The notes beneath the pieces were generated by a model. That model saw nothing but the letters and a program-made list of their open reading frames with translations, did not search any database and was not told the DNA's origin. 64,000 bases of DNA from Scatosoma sp048465415. Lineage in GTDB: Bacteria; Bacillota; Clostridia; Christensenellales; Borkfalkiaceae. Every line of letters begins with the position of its first letter. The stretch's first letter is position 1. Both the position numbers and the translations under genes were made by a program. Shown one piece after another: positions 51,425 through 60,856 of this stretch. The DNA is taken from positions 1 through 64,000 of the forward strand of contig DBFWLO010000019.1 of the NCBI GenBank assembly GCA_048465415.1, given 5' to 3'.

Positions 51425-52441
51425 ATGGCAACCATCAGAGACGTAGCGGCGGCGACGGGCGTTTCCATCGCCTCGGTATCCCGCATATTGAATAACGATC
51501 CCACTTATAAAGCGACGGAAGCGACGAGAAAGAAAGTCGTCGAAGCGGCGAAGGCGCTCGATTACCGTAGCTCCGCCGGGGCGAGAAAGCGCAAAAAGAA
51601 GCTCGATCACAGCATCGGGTGTATTCATCGGCTGACGGCGGAGCGGCAAGTGGACAGTTATTACGATTCCATTCTGCGGGGGATACAGAAGTATCTCGAA
51701 CAGCACGACTATTCGCTGAATTTTATTCAGTCTCAATTCGACATCGCGGACAGGCAAAACCTCGAAGCGCTCTTCCGCACCCCCTGCAAGGGACTCATTC
51801 TCATGGATTCGCCTTCCGACGAAACGATGGAGTATATCTGTTCCCGCGTAAAACACGTAGTGGGGATCGATACGCAGAACAACGATATCGACAACGTGCG
51901 CTACAATCGTTTTGAAGCGGGCTGCCGGGCGATGCGCTATTTAATCGACAACGGGCATAAAAAAATCGCTTATATCGGTTCCAAGCTTCCCCGGCCGGAC
52001 ACGCTCAACTTCGGGCGTTTCGAGGCGTATATGCGCATGATGAATATACACGGTTTCCCCACTTGTCCCGAATGGATCATCGACTGCGAATGGGAGCGTC
52101 AGATCTGTTTCGATAAGACGCTGGAACTTTTGAAAGCGCCCGTGCGTCCCACGGCGATTTTCGTGGGCAGCGATCATATGGCGATCGCCTGTGTCGCGGC
52201 GCTGCATCAGATGCGCATCTCTATTCCCAAAGACATTTCCGTCATCGGCATCAGCGATATAGAGGCCTCGAAATATCTGAATCCGCCCCTCACCACCGTC
52301 GCGATTCCGCAGCTTGAAATCGGCGAGATCGCGGCCGAAGATCTCCTTTCGCGCATCAACGGCAACGACACGGTTCCCAAACAGATCTTCGTCCCCACCC
52401 GCCTCGTCGTGCGGGAAAGCGTCCGAAATCTCACTTTTTAA
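51425..52441 (+). CDS. LacI/GalR-family transcriptional regulator
   Basis: A 338-residue repressor-type regulator and the only confident plus-strand gene. The N-terminal helix-turn-helix is TIRDVAAATGVSIASVSRILN, with the hinge region at about 45-60. The periplasmic-binding-protein-like sensor runs from about 62 to 335 (GLILMDSPSD, YNRFEAGCRAMRYLIDNGH, AIFVGSDHMAIACVAAL, PLTTVAIPQLEIGEIA). The DNA-binding part looks close to EbgR-type regulators. I start at 51425, giving the usual MATIRDV N terminus with AGGAAG upstream. It probably controls the divergent operon and, through matching sites, the dehydrogenase-led operon. A galactoside-type inducer is plausible but inferred. Confidence 0.92.
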   Translation: MATIRDVAAATGVSIASVSRILNNDPTYKATEATRKKVVEAAKALDYRSSAGARKRKKKLDHSIGCIHRLTAERQVDSYYDSILRGIQKYLEQHDYSLNFIQSQFDIADRQNLEALFRTPCKGLILMDSPSDETMEYICSRVKHVVGIDTQNNDIDNVRYNRFEAGCRAMRYLIDNGHKKIAYIGSKLPRPDTLNFGRFEAYMRMMNIHGFPTCPEWIIDCEWERQICFDKTLELLKAPVRPTAIFVGSDHMAIACVAALHQMRISIPKDISVIGISDIEASKYLNPPLTTVAIPQLEIGEIAAEDLLSRINGNDTVPKQIFVPTRLVVRESVRNLTF

Positions 52442-52462
52442 TCCGTTTCCCGGTATAGAAAG

Positions 52463-52509
52463 AAATCCCGTCCGAACTACTCGATCGAGTATCCCGGACG
52501 GGGTTTTTT
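52463..52509. terminator. Shared bidirectional terminator of LacI and GH95 genes
   Basis: CCCGTCCG (52467-52474) pairs with CGGACGGG (52495-52502), and the stem extends by A-T pairs at the base. Inside lies a second palindrome TACTCGATCGAGTA (52478-52491). Six Ts follow on the plus strand, and ATTTCTTTC follows on the minus strand. It sits between two convergent stops (52441 and 52529). Confidence 0.88.
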
Positions 52510-52528
52510 ATTTAATTTATATGATTTT

Positions 52529-55500
52529 TCAGGAGCGTCGTTTTTTAAGCGCGGCAACGAGCGCGAACAGCGATCCCGCAACGACGGCCGCCCCGCCGTT
52601 TATCTTCGTCAGATTGGATTTGCAGCCGCTTTTTTTCGGACTCGACGCGGACTGTGAATCCTCACGGGAGGTCTCCGCTTCGTACACGGCGGTATATTCC
52701 GCGTCTTTGCAGACGGTTTTCTCCACTTCGGGCGTCCAGCCCGCAAAGAGATACCCGAGGCGGGAAGGAGCCGCCGGCGCTTCGACTTCCTCGCCATAAT
52801 GATAAACGCGCGAATCGAGCGCCCTACCGTCATAGTCTTTAAAGACGACGGTATATTCGATATACTCGCTCTTAAACTCCGCCGTGAGCGTCAGATCCGA
52901 CGCGGGCATCGTCATGCCCTCCGCGTAATTCTTCCAGCCGGCGAACGCATATGCGTAAATCGCATCGGCGGCTTTTTCCGGCGCGGCGGACGGGAGAGAA
53001 ATCCGTTCCCCGTATTTGACTTGCACGGGCGTTCCGAACACCTCGTCGCCGTTTTTAAAAGTGAGCGTATAACTGCCGCGCACATAACGAATCGTTACCA
53101 CCGTCGTTCCGTCCGCGGCGATCGTTTTCTGTTCCTCCGTTTGCGCGGTGAATCCGGGAATTTCTTTTTCGTCCCATGCCTCGGCTCGGGTGCTTTCGCC
53201 CGGCTTTCCGTATTTTGTCTGCGTTTTGGAGGGATCGACGACGAATTTGCCGTCCAGTCCCTCAAAAGCGTGTTCGACCAGATAGGGCGCACCGGAATTT
53301 TTCCAGACGGCCGTAAACGTAACCTCCCGTTCGGGCATCTGATAAGATCCTCCCGGTTGATAGACGGTTTCTCCCTCCTGCCAGCCGGAGAAAAAGAAGC
53401 CTTCGCGGGTAAATCCGCAGTCGGGGAGAAGAAACGACATACCTGCCGGTATCTTCCCGAAATAAGGCTGTTCCCCGGCTGCGCCGCCGGCGGCAAAGGA
53501 AACCGCATATTTCCGGGCGGGATTGTCCCGCCGTATCGTCACCCCGTCGAAGTCCGCGCGTTTACGATTGGGATTGTCCGCGTCCGCGTAAAATCTCAGT
53601 TCCGCCTCGTGATAGCCGTATTCAAGTCCCTCCACGGTCACAAGCTCCGCTTTTCCCTCGTCGCCGTTATGATATCCGGCAACGGTCCTCTTTATAGTGC
53701 GTCCGTCCACCACTACGTCGCAGAGCTCGAACACCACGTGTTTTCGCGCGTACGCCGTAAATCCGTCGCCGCAGAACTTAAATTTCACCGTCGCTTCGCC
53801 TATCGCCCAATGCACGTCGCCCTCGTAAGAGATCGCGAAACTTTCGCTTTTCCAGCCCCCGGAATACTCGAAAATCGCATGATCGTCGTTGAGAAACCCC
53901 GATACTTCGCGCAGGTCGACGGCGGAAGGAAACACGCTCTTTTGCGGAGATTCCCCGCCGCCGACTCGCGCCGTCACCGCCCACTGTGTCCCGGCATAGT
54001 CCTTTGCCTGAAAGGCATAATCGACATACCGGGTGTCGTCCGTTTCGGCAATCGGCGTCCAGTCCCCCGTTCCCGTTTTCCGATAAATGCGGTACCCCTC
54101 CGCCGCGTTGACGGCGCTCCAGCGCAGCAGCGTTTCCTCGTCGTCCAGCCGGCAGGCTTCCGTCCCTTTCACCTCGGGCATTGTCTGAGGAATCCCAATC
54201 AAGCGGATCGTCTCTCCTCTGTCCGTCTCAAAGCTGATCTTATCGTCGTTTATTTTTGTCGTTTCGAGAGGATTTCCGTCTCCGTCCACAAGCGTCGCGG
54301 CGGAGATATTCGGATATTGCAGCGTACAAACGCCGCCGGAGCGCGAAAGAATTTTCACGTCCGTGAGCCCGCCCTGACGCCAGGAGAAATCCAGCTCGAA
54401 ATTGCCGCGCGCGACCATGCCGGAGACGCGGCCCTCCGGCCATGCGGACGGGAGCGCAGGCAGAAGACGGATATAGCCGAGATGGGACTGCATGAGCATT
54501 TCATTGACGCCCGCGGTATATCCGAAATTTCCGTCCAGCTGGAAGGGCGGATGCGCGTCGAAGAGATTGGGATAAATCCCGTTTTTAAACAACTCCCGTA
54601 CAAGCGCGTAGGCGTGATCGCCGTCGCCCGTCCGCGCCCAGGCGTTGATGCGCTGTCCCATCGCCCAGCCGGTGCTTTTGTCCCCGCGCTCGTTCAAAGA
54701 GACGATCGCGGCGTCCAGCCACCCGTTTTCTGCGTTTTCATCGGCATTGATCAGATCCCCGGGAAACAGCCCCAAGAGGTGGGACATGTGGCGGTGCGTG
54801 CCCTGATACCCCGGAATCTTTCCGCTCTCGTTGCGGCCGAACGTCGTTTCGTCGTACCATTCCTTGATCTGCCCGCTCTGCCCGATCTCGATCGGATCGA
54901 GCGCCGCTTGCGTCGCTTTCCACTCCTTTACCTTTTCCGCGTCCTTGCCGAGGCGCTCGGCGGCGGCGATCGTATCCTCGTAAAGCTGCCAGACGAGCGA
55001 CTGTTCATAAGTATTCCCCATCGTCCGCGGCCCGTGTTCGGGCGAATAGGCCGGCGCGGTCAATTTCCGCCCCGTGGCCGGATCCTCGATCAGAATCCGC
55101 TCGAAATACGCCGTTTCTTCGCGCATCATGGGATAAATGACGCTTTCGAGGTATTCTTTGTCCTGCGTGTACTCGTAATATTCGTACACGTTCTGCAAAA
55201 TCCAGGGCACGGCGGCGGGAGACCACCCCCAGTTGAACTCCCAGCCCGGACACGTCCAGCCGAACGGCGTATTCTGGGTATGCGCGGTGAATCCGTTCTC
55301 CTCGCCCGCGCCGCTTTCCACGCCCGTGTATACAGCCGCCGTCACCCGTCCGGGTTCCCGCAGACCGTCGACGTAGCGGATCAGCGGCAGCGCGCATTCC
55401 GCCAGATTCCCGGCATAAGTCGGCCAGTAATTCATTTGCAGATTCACGTTCATGTGATAGTCGCTCGACCAGGGCGGATTGTTGACGGGATTCCACAGCC

Positions 55501-56755
55501 CCTGCAAATTGGAAGGCAGTTGATTTCCCTCCCGCGAAGAAGCGATCGTCAGATACCGTCCGTACTGATAGAGCAATACTTCCAGATAGCGTTCCTCTCC
55601 CGCTGTGGTTTTCCCCGCCTTGTATTTCGCCAGCAACTCGTCCGTAGTCATATTGGGCGTTTCCTGCCCCAGATCGAGCGTGAGCCGGGTATATAATTCT
55701 TTATAGTCCGCTTCGTGCGCTTCCCGGAGCGCAGCATACCCTTTCGCCGCCGCGCCGCCGGCGACGGCGGAAACGCGTGCACCGACCTCTTCGGCCGTTT
55801 CGCCCGTACGGTATGCGGGATATTCCGAACGATAATCGGTAGCCGCGGCGGCCACGAGCACGATCTCTTTCCCCTCGACGGTCAGATGCTCGCCCGTGCC
55901 CTTCGCCCGGCCCTCGGCCACCCGGATCTGAGAATGATAGATCAACCCGTTGTCCGCGAGTCTGCCCGCGAGCGTGAGCACGCCGTCTTGCACCGATGCT
56001 TTCGCGCCCTGCGCGGAGACGAATTCCACGCCCACCGAAAGTTCCCGGTCGCAGGTCAGACGCACGGCGAGCACGTCGTCGGGCGAGCTGACGAAATATT
56101 CCCGCTTGTAATTGGCGCCGTCCGCCCGGAAAGAAACGTAGGCCGTCCCCGTTTCCAGATCGAGACCGCGCCGGTAATCCGACACCTCCCCGAACGCGCC
56201 GAAATCGAGATAGATATCCCCCCAGGCCTGATAGCTGCCGTAGCCCTCTCCGCTCTTCGCGCCGACCAGTTTATCGCAGAGCCTGCTCGCCGCCGCGCCG
56301 TCGCCGGCGAGAAAGAGCCGCTGAATTTCCCGGTACAGCTCGGCCATCGTCCTACCGTCATAGACGATCCCCGTCTTGTTGCCGCCGTTATAGTCCGGCC
56401 GGGACTCGGAAGGCCCGCCTTTCCATAACGTCTTTTCATTGAAAACGATACGTTCCTTTTGAATCTCCCCGTAAACGGTCGCGCCGATCGCGCCGTTCCC
56501 GAGCGGCAGCGTCGTCTGCTGCCAGCGGTCGAACTCGCCCGAAACGTTGACTCCAGTGGAAGGAAAACTCAAAAGTTTTCCTTCTGTAGCCGGCTCGTCG
56601 TACCAAAGTTCCATGCCGGGCGTCTCCGCGGCCGCCGTCTGCGACGCGGAAGTAAAAAGTTTCCATATTCCGGGACACATCGCGAACAGCAGTATGCTCC
56701 CGAGCAAAAACGCCGCCGCCGATACGACGGGCTTTTTTGTTCTTTTCCTTCTCAT
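52529..56755 (-). CDS. Secreted GH95 alpha-L-fucosidase, multi-domain, Cys tail
   Basis: A 1408-residue secreted enzyme of family GH95, started at 56755 with GGAG seven bases upstream. The catalytic region (about 45-790) shows TTLPLGNGAIGATVYGE, SNLQGLWNPVNNPPWSSDYH, the Asn pair in HMNVNLQMNYW (Asn436, Asn438), SPEHGP (Glu574) and PPFQLDGNFG (Asp741), which match the catalytic set of the Bifidobacterium AfcA enzyme. A Fn3-like domain (about 865-940), a beta module (945-1080) and InlB/MucBP-like repeats (1085-1365) follow, then KSGCKSN, a hydrophobic stretch and KKRRS. It should remove terminal, mainly alpha-1,2-linked, fucose from mucin or milk-type glycans; some GH95 members instead act on L-galactose. 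Confidence 0.93.
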   Translation of the reverse strand: MRRKRTKKPVVSAAAFLLGSILLFAMCPGIWKLFTSASQTAAAETPGMELWYDEPATEGKLLSFPSTGVNVSGEFDRWQQTTLPLGNGAIGATVYGEIQKERIVFNEKTLWKGGPSESRPDYNGGNKTGIVYDGRTMAELYREIQRLFLAGDGAAASRLCDKLVGAKSGEGYGSYQAWGDIYLDFGAFGEVSDYRRGLDLETGTAYVSFRADGANYKREYFVSSPDDVLAVRLTCDRELSVGVEFVSAQGAKASVQDGVLTLAGRLADNGLIYHSQIRVAEGRAKGTGEHLTVEGKEIVLVAAAATDYRSEYPAYRTGETAEEVGARVSAVAGGAAAKGYAALREAHEADYKELYTRLTLDLGQETPNMTTDELLAKYKAGKTTAGEERYLEVLLYQYGRYLTIASSREGNQLPSNLQGLWNPVNNPPWSSDYHMNVNLQMNYWPTYAGNLAECALPLIRYVDGLREPGRVTAAVYTGVESGAGEENGFTAHTQNTPFGWTCPGWEFNWGWSPAAVPWILQNVYEYYEYTQDKEYLESVIYPMMREETAYFERILIEDPATGRKLTAPAYSPEHGPRTMGNTYEQSLVWQLYEDTIAAAERLGKDAEKVKEWKATQAALDPIEIGQSGQIKEWYDETTFGRNESGKIPGYQGTHRHMSHLLGLFPGDLINADENAENGWLDAAIVSLNERGDKSTGWAMGQRINAWARTGDGDHAYALVRELFKNGIYPNLFDAHPPFQLDGNFGYTAGVNEMLMQSHLGYIRLLPALPSAWPEGRVSGMVARGNFELDFSWRQGGLTDVKILSRSGGVCTLQYPNISAATLVDGDGNPLETTKINDDKISFETDRGETIRLIGIPQTMPEVKGTEACRLDDEETLLRWSAVNAAEGYRIYRKTGTGDWTPIAETDDTRYVDYAFQAKDYAGTQWAVTARVGGGESPQKSVFPSAVDLREVSGFLNDDHAIFEYSGGWKSESFAISYEGDVHWAIGEATVKFKFCGDGFTAYARKHVVFELCDVVVDGRTIKRTVAGYHNGDEGKAELVTVEGLEYGYHEAELRFYADADNPNRKRADFDGVTIRRDNPARKYAVSFAAGGAAGEQPYFGKIPAGMSFLLPDCGFTREGFFFSGWQEGETVYQPGGSYQMPEREVTFTAVWKNSGAPYLVEHAFEGLDGKFVVDPSKTQTKYGKPGESTRAEAWDEKEIPGFTAQTEEQKTIAADGTTVVTIRYVRGSYTLTFKNGDEVFGTPVQVKYGERISLPSAAPEKAADAIYAYAFAGWKNYAEGMTMPASDLTLTAEFKSEYIEYTVVFKDYDGRALDSRVYHYGEEVEAPAAPSRLGYLFAGWTPEVEKTVCKDAEYTAVYEAETSREDSQSASSPKKSGCKSNLTKINGGAAVVAGSLFALVAALKKRRS

Positions 56756-56800
56756 CTTCCTTCTCCCTTCTCTTCTTTCCAACCGCGCACCGGGCGCGGC

Positions 56801-58990
56801 TCAGCCGTTCGTCTCCCCGATCCAGCGCACCTCCATCGGACGAAGGCGCAGCGTAGTCTCTTTTCCTTCTTTGTCGTAAAAAGAGGTCTCCTGCTCCCTC
56901 GTGCTGTTGTTGAGGACGGCATACAGTCCCGATTGGGGATAATAATGACATTCCGTGAGGATATTGCCGCTGAAACAGCGGCGCAGTTCCTCTTCTTTGC
57001 CCGCGGCGGCGTACAGCGCGCGGTACAGAAGCCGGGAATTCTCAAAACCGAACGGTAGTCCCGCGATATAGATCCCCTTCCCCGCTCCGTAAACGTTTAC
57101 GGAGAGCTTTACTTCCCCCACGTTGACGCTGCGGCGCATCCGCTCGGAAAATCGTATATCCAGGACTTTCGTCCCGGGAAAAGCGTAGATATTTTTTTCG
57201 TCCTCGCCGTAATCGATATCGTCCGAAGCGTCCCGCGTGATGAAATCGGCCTGCGCCTCGATGTTATACTTATCCTCGGAAAGCGTAAATCCGATTTCTT
57301 TGTCGACGCCGAGAACGTCGCCGAGCTGAAAGAATCTCCCCCGGTGCTGTACCGCCGTCGGCTCCCCGACGCCGATAAACCCGCCGCCCCGATACACCCA
57401 GCCCCGGACGAGGGAGACGAGTTTTTCGTCCTTCCAAACTTCCCCGCCGGAAAACGCGGTTCCCGCGGCGCCGGCGTTGACGAGCACGTCGATTCCTTCC
57501 GGAATCCCGTTTTTTAAAATATCGTCGAAGGAGAGAAACTCCACGTCGACGGGAAGCCCGCTCAACGCTTCCAAAATCCCCTGGTAGGAATAAATCTGCT
57601 GATACCAAAGCTCGTGCGCGACCATAAAGGCCTGCCAGGAACGAAGTTTCCCCCAGGCGTTGAGTATGCCGACTCTTACCGCCGCATACGGCTTTTCGCC
57701 GTGGATATTTTCGTATATCTCCCGGAATTCGTCGCAGATCCCCGCCACTCTGTCCACGAATTTGGGAAACTTCGCCGCCAGGGACAAGTAACCGCCGTAA
57801 CCGATCCGGTCGAGGGGCTTGCGCATGATTGCCCGCCGCGCCGTCAGCCAGTTGCGGTTGAGCTCGTCGACCGCGCCCTGCTCGTTTCCTTCGTAAAAGG
57901 TGTCCGGAAAAAAATAGGGCAGAAACCTCCCTTCCCTATATTTCACGTGCGGAATCTCCGAAAGCATGCGCACGGTGACGCCGCCGCCCACGCTTCCCAC
58001 CACCGCGTCGAGCCCGATGTCCTCGAAATATTTGCCGTAAGGCTCCGCGCCGATCCAGCAATCCCCCAAAAACATCATCGCCTCTTTGCCGTGTTCGTGG
58101 ACGATGTCCACGAGTTCCTTCGCCGTCTTCGTGACTGTGCGCTGCACAAAATCCATATAGTCCGAAAACCTTGGGGAGGGAAGACGAAAGGGCGTGTTGT
58201 AATACCCCTCGTCGATAAGGTCCTCCGCGCGCAGCCGGTACCCGTATTCGCGGGCAAACGCTTCGAGCATTCTCGGGCTCACGGACATCGTATAGCCGAA
58301 CCAGTCCACATACTTTTCCTTTCCGCTTTCGTTGAAAATCAGGGAAAACTGATAGAGAAAAGTGGTGAAGCGGACGACGTTTGTTTCCGGGTGCCGCTCG
58401 CACCAGCTCTGCATGTGACGGCGCACGTATTTCGCCGTCGCGGGATAGATCGGATCGTACATCATCTGTTTGGGACAATGCCAGCCGTTGGTCAGATAGT
58501 TATACATCTGTACGGGATCCCAGACGTTTTTCGCCATGAAGGATACCGTGTATTCGTGCATGGGTACGGTGTTTCGCACCACCACCGTGCCTTTGGAGGG
58601 ACACCCCTCCCAGACCATCGCCGCTTCGCCCGTCGTGCGGTCGATCACTTCCCAATAGCCGATCGTGTCCCAGTCCACTTCGATTTGTTGGGAAAAATAG
58701 CCTTCGAGAAGTTTTATTTCCGTCGTTTCTTTGACGGCGAGATTGCGTCCGCTCATGAGAAAAACGTGCTGCAATTCGTCTTTGTGGGCGGAAGCCCATC
58801 TGTTGTCTCCGCGAATCACGAAATAAGTGCTGTATACCTTTTCCGCGAGTTCGCCCGCGTTTTGGGGCAGCGCCGTGCCGTCGCAGTCGCGCACCGCGTC
58901 GGCGCCCCATTGCTCCGCGATCTTTTTCGTGCCTTCCACGAACGACGCGTCGGTAGGGATCGTCACCCCGCCTTTCTTTTTCTTATCCAT
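56801..58990 (-). CDS. GH112 galacto-N-biose/lacto-N-biose phosphorylase
   Basis: A 729-residue cytoplasmic enzyme with no signal peptide, at the usual length of GH112. Motifs include FLMSGRNLAVKETTEI, NTVPMHEYTVSFMAKNVWDP, RFTTFLYQFSLIFN and MMFLGDCWIGAEPYGKYF, in which Asp310 corresponds to the proposed general acid. It cleaves beta-1,3-galactosyl-N-acetylhexosamine (or D-galactosyl-beta-1,4-L-rhamnose in some members) with phosphate, giving galactose 1-phosphate. The window does not decide between LNB, GNB or rhamnoside preference, but GH89 and GH95 neighbours favour host glycans. It follows its likely transporter by 19 bases; GAGGACGG precedes the ATG. Confidence 0.95.
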   Translation of the reverse strand: MDKKKKGGVTIPTDASFVEGTKKIAEQWGADAVRDCDGTALPQNAGELAEKVYSTYFVIRGDNRWASAHKDELQHVFLMSGRNLAVKETTEIKLLEGYFSQQIEVDWDTIGYWEVIDRTTGEAAMVWEGCPSKGTVVVRNTVPMHEYTVSFMAKNVWDPVQMYNYLTNGWHCPKQMMYDPIYPATAKYVRRHMQSWCERHPETNVVRFTTFLYQFSLIFNESGKEKYVDWFGYTMSVSPRMLEAFAREYGYRLRAEDLIDEGYYNTPFRLPSPRFSDYMDFVQRTVTKTAKELVDIVHEHGKEAMMFLGDCWIGAEPYGKYFEDIGLDAVVGSVGGGVTVRMLSEIPHVKYREGRFLPYFFPDTFYEGNEQGAVDELNRNWLTARRAIMRKPLDRIGYGGYLSLAAKFPKFVDRVAGICDEFREIYENIHGEKPYAAVRVGILNAWGKLRSWQAFMVAHELWYQQIYSYQGILEALSGLPVDVEFLSFDDILKNGIPEGIDVLVNAGAAGTAFSGGEVWKDEKLVSLVRGWVYRGGGFIGVGEPTAVQHRGRFFQLGDVLGVDKEIGFTLSEDKYNIEAQADFITRDASDDIDYGEDEKNIYAFPGTKVLDIRFSERMRRSVNVGEVKLSVNVYGAGKGIYIAGLPFGFENSRLLYRALYAAAGKEEELRRCFSGNILTECHYYPQSGLYAVLNNSTREQETSFYDKEGKETTLRLRPMEVRWIGETNG

Positions 58991-59009
58991 TCTTTTTCCG
59001 TCCTCTCCG

Positions 59010-59927
59010 TCATTCCTTTCCGCCGCCGATGGTAAGCCCCTTCGTCAGCTGGTCCTGCACCGCCGCGTAAAAGATCACGGTCGGTATCATCACGATCGTC
59101 AGTCCCGCGAACATTCTTCCGCTGTCGTTTTCCGCACGGTCCTGGTGCATCAGCGCCAGCAGTCCTTTGGAAAGCGTATACTGCGTCTCCTCGATTAAAA
59201 AGGTATTGGCGATGAGATATTCGTTCCAGTATTTGAGGAAATTGAAGAGCAGGACGATGAGTATGCTGGGCATGGCGAGCGGCATGATGATGACGCAGAG
59301 CATGCGGAAATACCCGCAGCCGTCGATCATGGCCGCTTCCTCGAACGAGGGCGAAAGCCCCGAGAAAAAGCCCTGCATGAGATAGACGCTGAACGCGACG
59401 CTCGTCGCCGCGTAGATGACGACGACGATCACGGGGCTGTTGGTGACGCCCGCGATATTCAAAGCGTCCGCCACCGAACTCGTCATCGTATAGAGCGGAA
59501 TGACGATATAATTGACGTTGATAAAAATACCGGCGAGCATCAAAGCGCTGAGTATCTTTTTGCCGCGGAAGTTATATCTTCCCAAAACGTAGGCGCAGGG
59601 TACGCTGACGGCGACGAGCAGCAGCAGAGAAAATACCGTGATGAGCAGGGTATTGCGCAGATACGCCCCCATTTTCGCGTCCACCCAGGCGTTGGCGTAG
59701 TTCGCCCAGTGAAATTCCGTGGGCAGCATATACGCGGGCCGGTTGGCGAAGTCGTCCTTCGTTTTAAAGGACGCGGTCACCGCCCAGATCAGAGGAATGA
59801 GGACGAGCAGAGCAAAGAGAGTCAGCGCCGCGTAAAGAGCGATCCTTCCGGCGTCCGGCTTTTTCTTTTTCCTTTGTCCGGGCGCGTCCGTTTGTAAATT
59901 TTCCTGTATCGGTTGTATCTGATCCAT
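59010..59927 (-). CDS. Sugar ABC transporter permease, MalG/UgpE type
   Basis: A 305-residue six-segment permease of the CUT1 family. The EAA loop is FEEAAMIDGCGYFRML with IIMPLAMPS. The C terminus (QLTKGLTIGGGKE) is of the GanQ/MalG style rather than the YtcP style of the other loci. GGAGG lies close ahead of the ATG. With 59941-60846 it should import the disaccharide or oligosaccharide used by GH112. Confidence 0.93.
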   Translation of the reverse strand: MDQIQPIQENLQTDAPGQRKKKKPDAGRIALYAALTLFALLVLIPLIWAVTASFKTKDDFANRPAYMLPTEFHWANYANAWVDAKMGAYLRNTLLITVFSLLLLVAVSVPCAYVLGRYNFRGKKILSALMLAGIFINVNYIVIPLYTMTSSVADALNIAGVTNSPVIVVVIYAATSVAFSVYLMQGFFSGLSPSFEEAAMIDGCGYFRMLCVIIMPLAMPSILIVLLFNFLKYWNEYLIANTFLIEETQYTLSKGLLALMHQDRAENDSGRMFAGLTIVMIPTVIFYAAVQDQLTKGLTIGGGKE

Positions 59928-59940
59928 ATTTTTTCCTCCG

Positions 59941-60846
59941 TCAATCCGTCACGTCTTTGTTCGTGACGCGGTCGATGACGTACGACAAAACGAACGTAAC
60001 GACGAACATGAACGCGCCGATGGCCATACTGTATCCGTAACTGCCGTTGCGGTACATCTGATCCATGTAGTTGAGGAGCACGTTTCCCGTCCCCGAAGCG
60101 CCCCTGTCGGCGATGCCGATCGAGTTGACGAGCAGGAAGGAAAGGTTGATCGAACCGATCACGTACAGCGAAAGGGTGACGCGTATTACCCCCCAGATCA
60201 TGGGCAGGGTAATGAAGAAAAACTTCGTCGCCCCTTCCGCGCCGTCGAGGCTGGCGCTTTCGTAAATGCAGGGATCGATGTTATCCATGCCCGCCACATA
60301 GATGACCATGTAGTAGCCCACCGCCTGCCAGACCATGATGAAGAGCAGAGTTCCCAGAACGAGATTTTTGTCCGTCAGCCAGGCGGGGCCTTTGACGCCG
60401 AGGAGCGCGAGCAGGGAATTGAGCATGCCCGTAGGCGAAAACAGCTCCGTGAAGATCGCCGCGATGACGACGATGGAAAGGATATTCGGCAGGTAAAAGA
60501 CGAACCGGAAAAACTTTTTGCCGCGGATCGGCGTCTTGGAGAGAACGTACGCGAAAAATAAGGCGAACAGAAGCGTCAGCAACGTGGACGCCAGGAAGAG
60601 AACGAGCGTATTCCCCAGCGATTTCCAGAACAGGGAATCCCCGAACATGACGCGGTAATTCAATATCCCGACGAAGGTATCCTCCCCTTCGTTATTCAGT
60701 CCGTACAGCGAATCGATGAAAGTTTTCGCCGTCGGCACGATATTGAAGAGTATAAAAAGCGTAAAAGCGGGGACAAGCGCGCAGACGATGAAAACAGTGC
60801 GCGCGCGCTTGCCGAACGCCCGTTTTTTGGGGAAACAAGCAGCCAT
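59941..60846 (-). CDS. Sugar ABC transporter permease, MalF/UgpA type
   Basis: A 301-residue permease with six membrane segments. The EAA loop is IYESASLDGAEGATKF with ITLPMIWG, with Ser in place of the second Ala, which is tolerated in the family. GAGG precedes the ATG, and the binding-protein gene ends ten bases before. It partners 59010-59927. Confidence 0.92.
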   Translation of the reverse strand: MAACFPKKRAFGKRARTVFIVCALVPAFTLFILFNIVPTAKTFIDSLYGLNNEGEDTFVGILNYRVMFGDSLFWKSLGNTLVLFLASTLLTLLFALFFAYVLSKTPIRGKKFFRFVFYLPNILSIVVIAAIFTELFSPTGMLNSLLALLGVKGPAWLTDKNLVLGTLLFIMVWQAVGYYMVIYVAGMDNIDPCIYESASLDGAEGATKFFFITLPMIWGVIRVTLSLYVIGSINLSFLLVNSIGIADRGASGTGNVLLNYMDQMYRNGSYGYSMAIGAFMFVVTFVLSYVIDRVTNKDVTD

Positions 60847-60856
60847 AAAAAACTCC

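Noticed and set aside
51304..51504. Minus-strand 66-codon frame over the regulator promoter
   Set aside because: It runs antisense through the LacI promoter and helix-turn-helix and has no ribosome site; the plus-strand gene explains the region.
52799..55696. Long plus-strand open frame (965 codons) opposite the GH95 gene
   Set aside because: It is fully antisense to a gene with strong family motifs and catalytic residues. Its translation is Arg/His-rich with no domain, signal peptide or ribosome site, so it is a shadow of GC-rich third positions.
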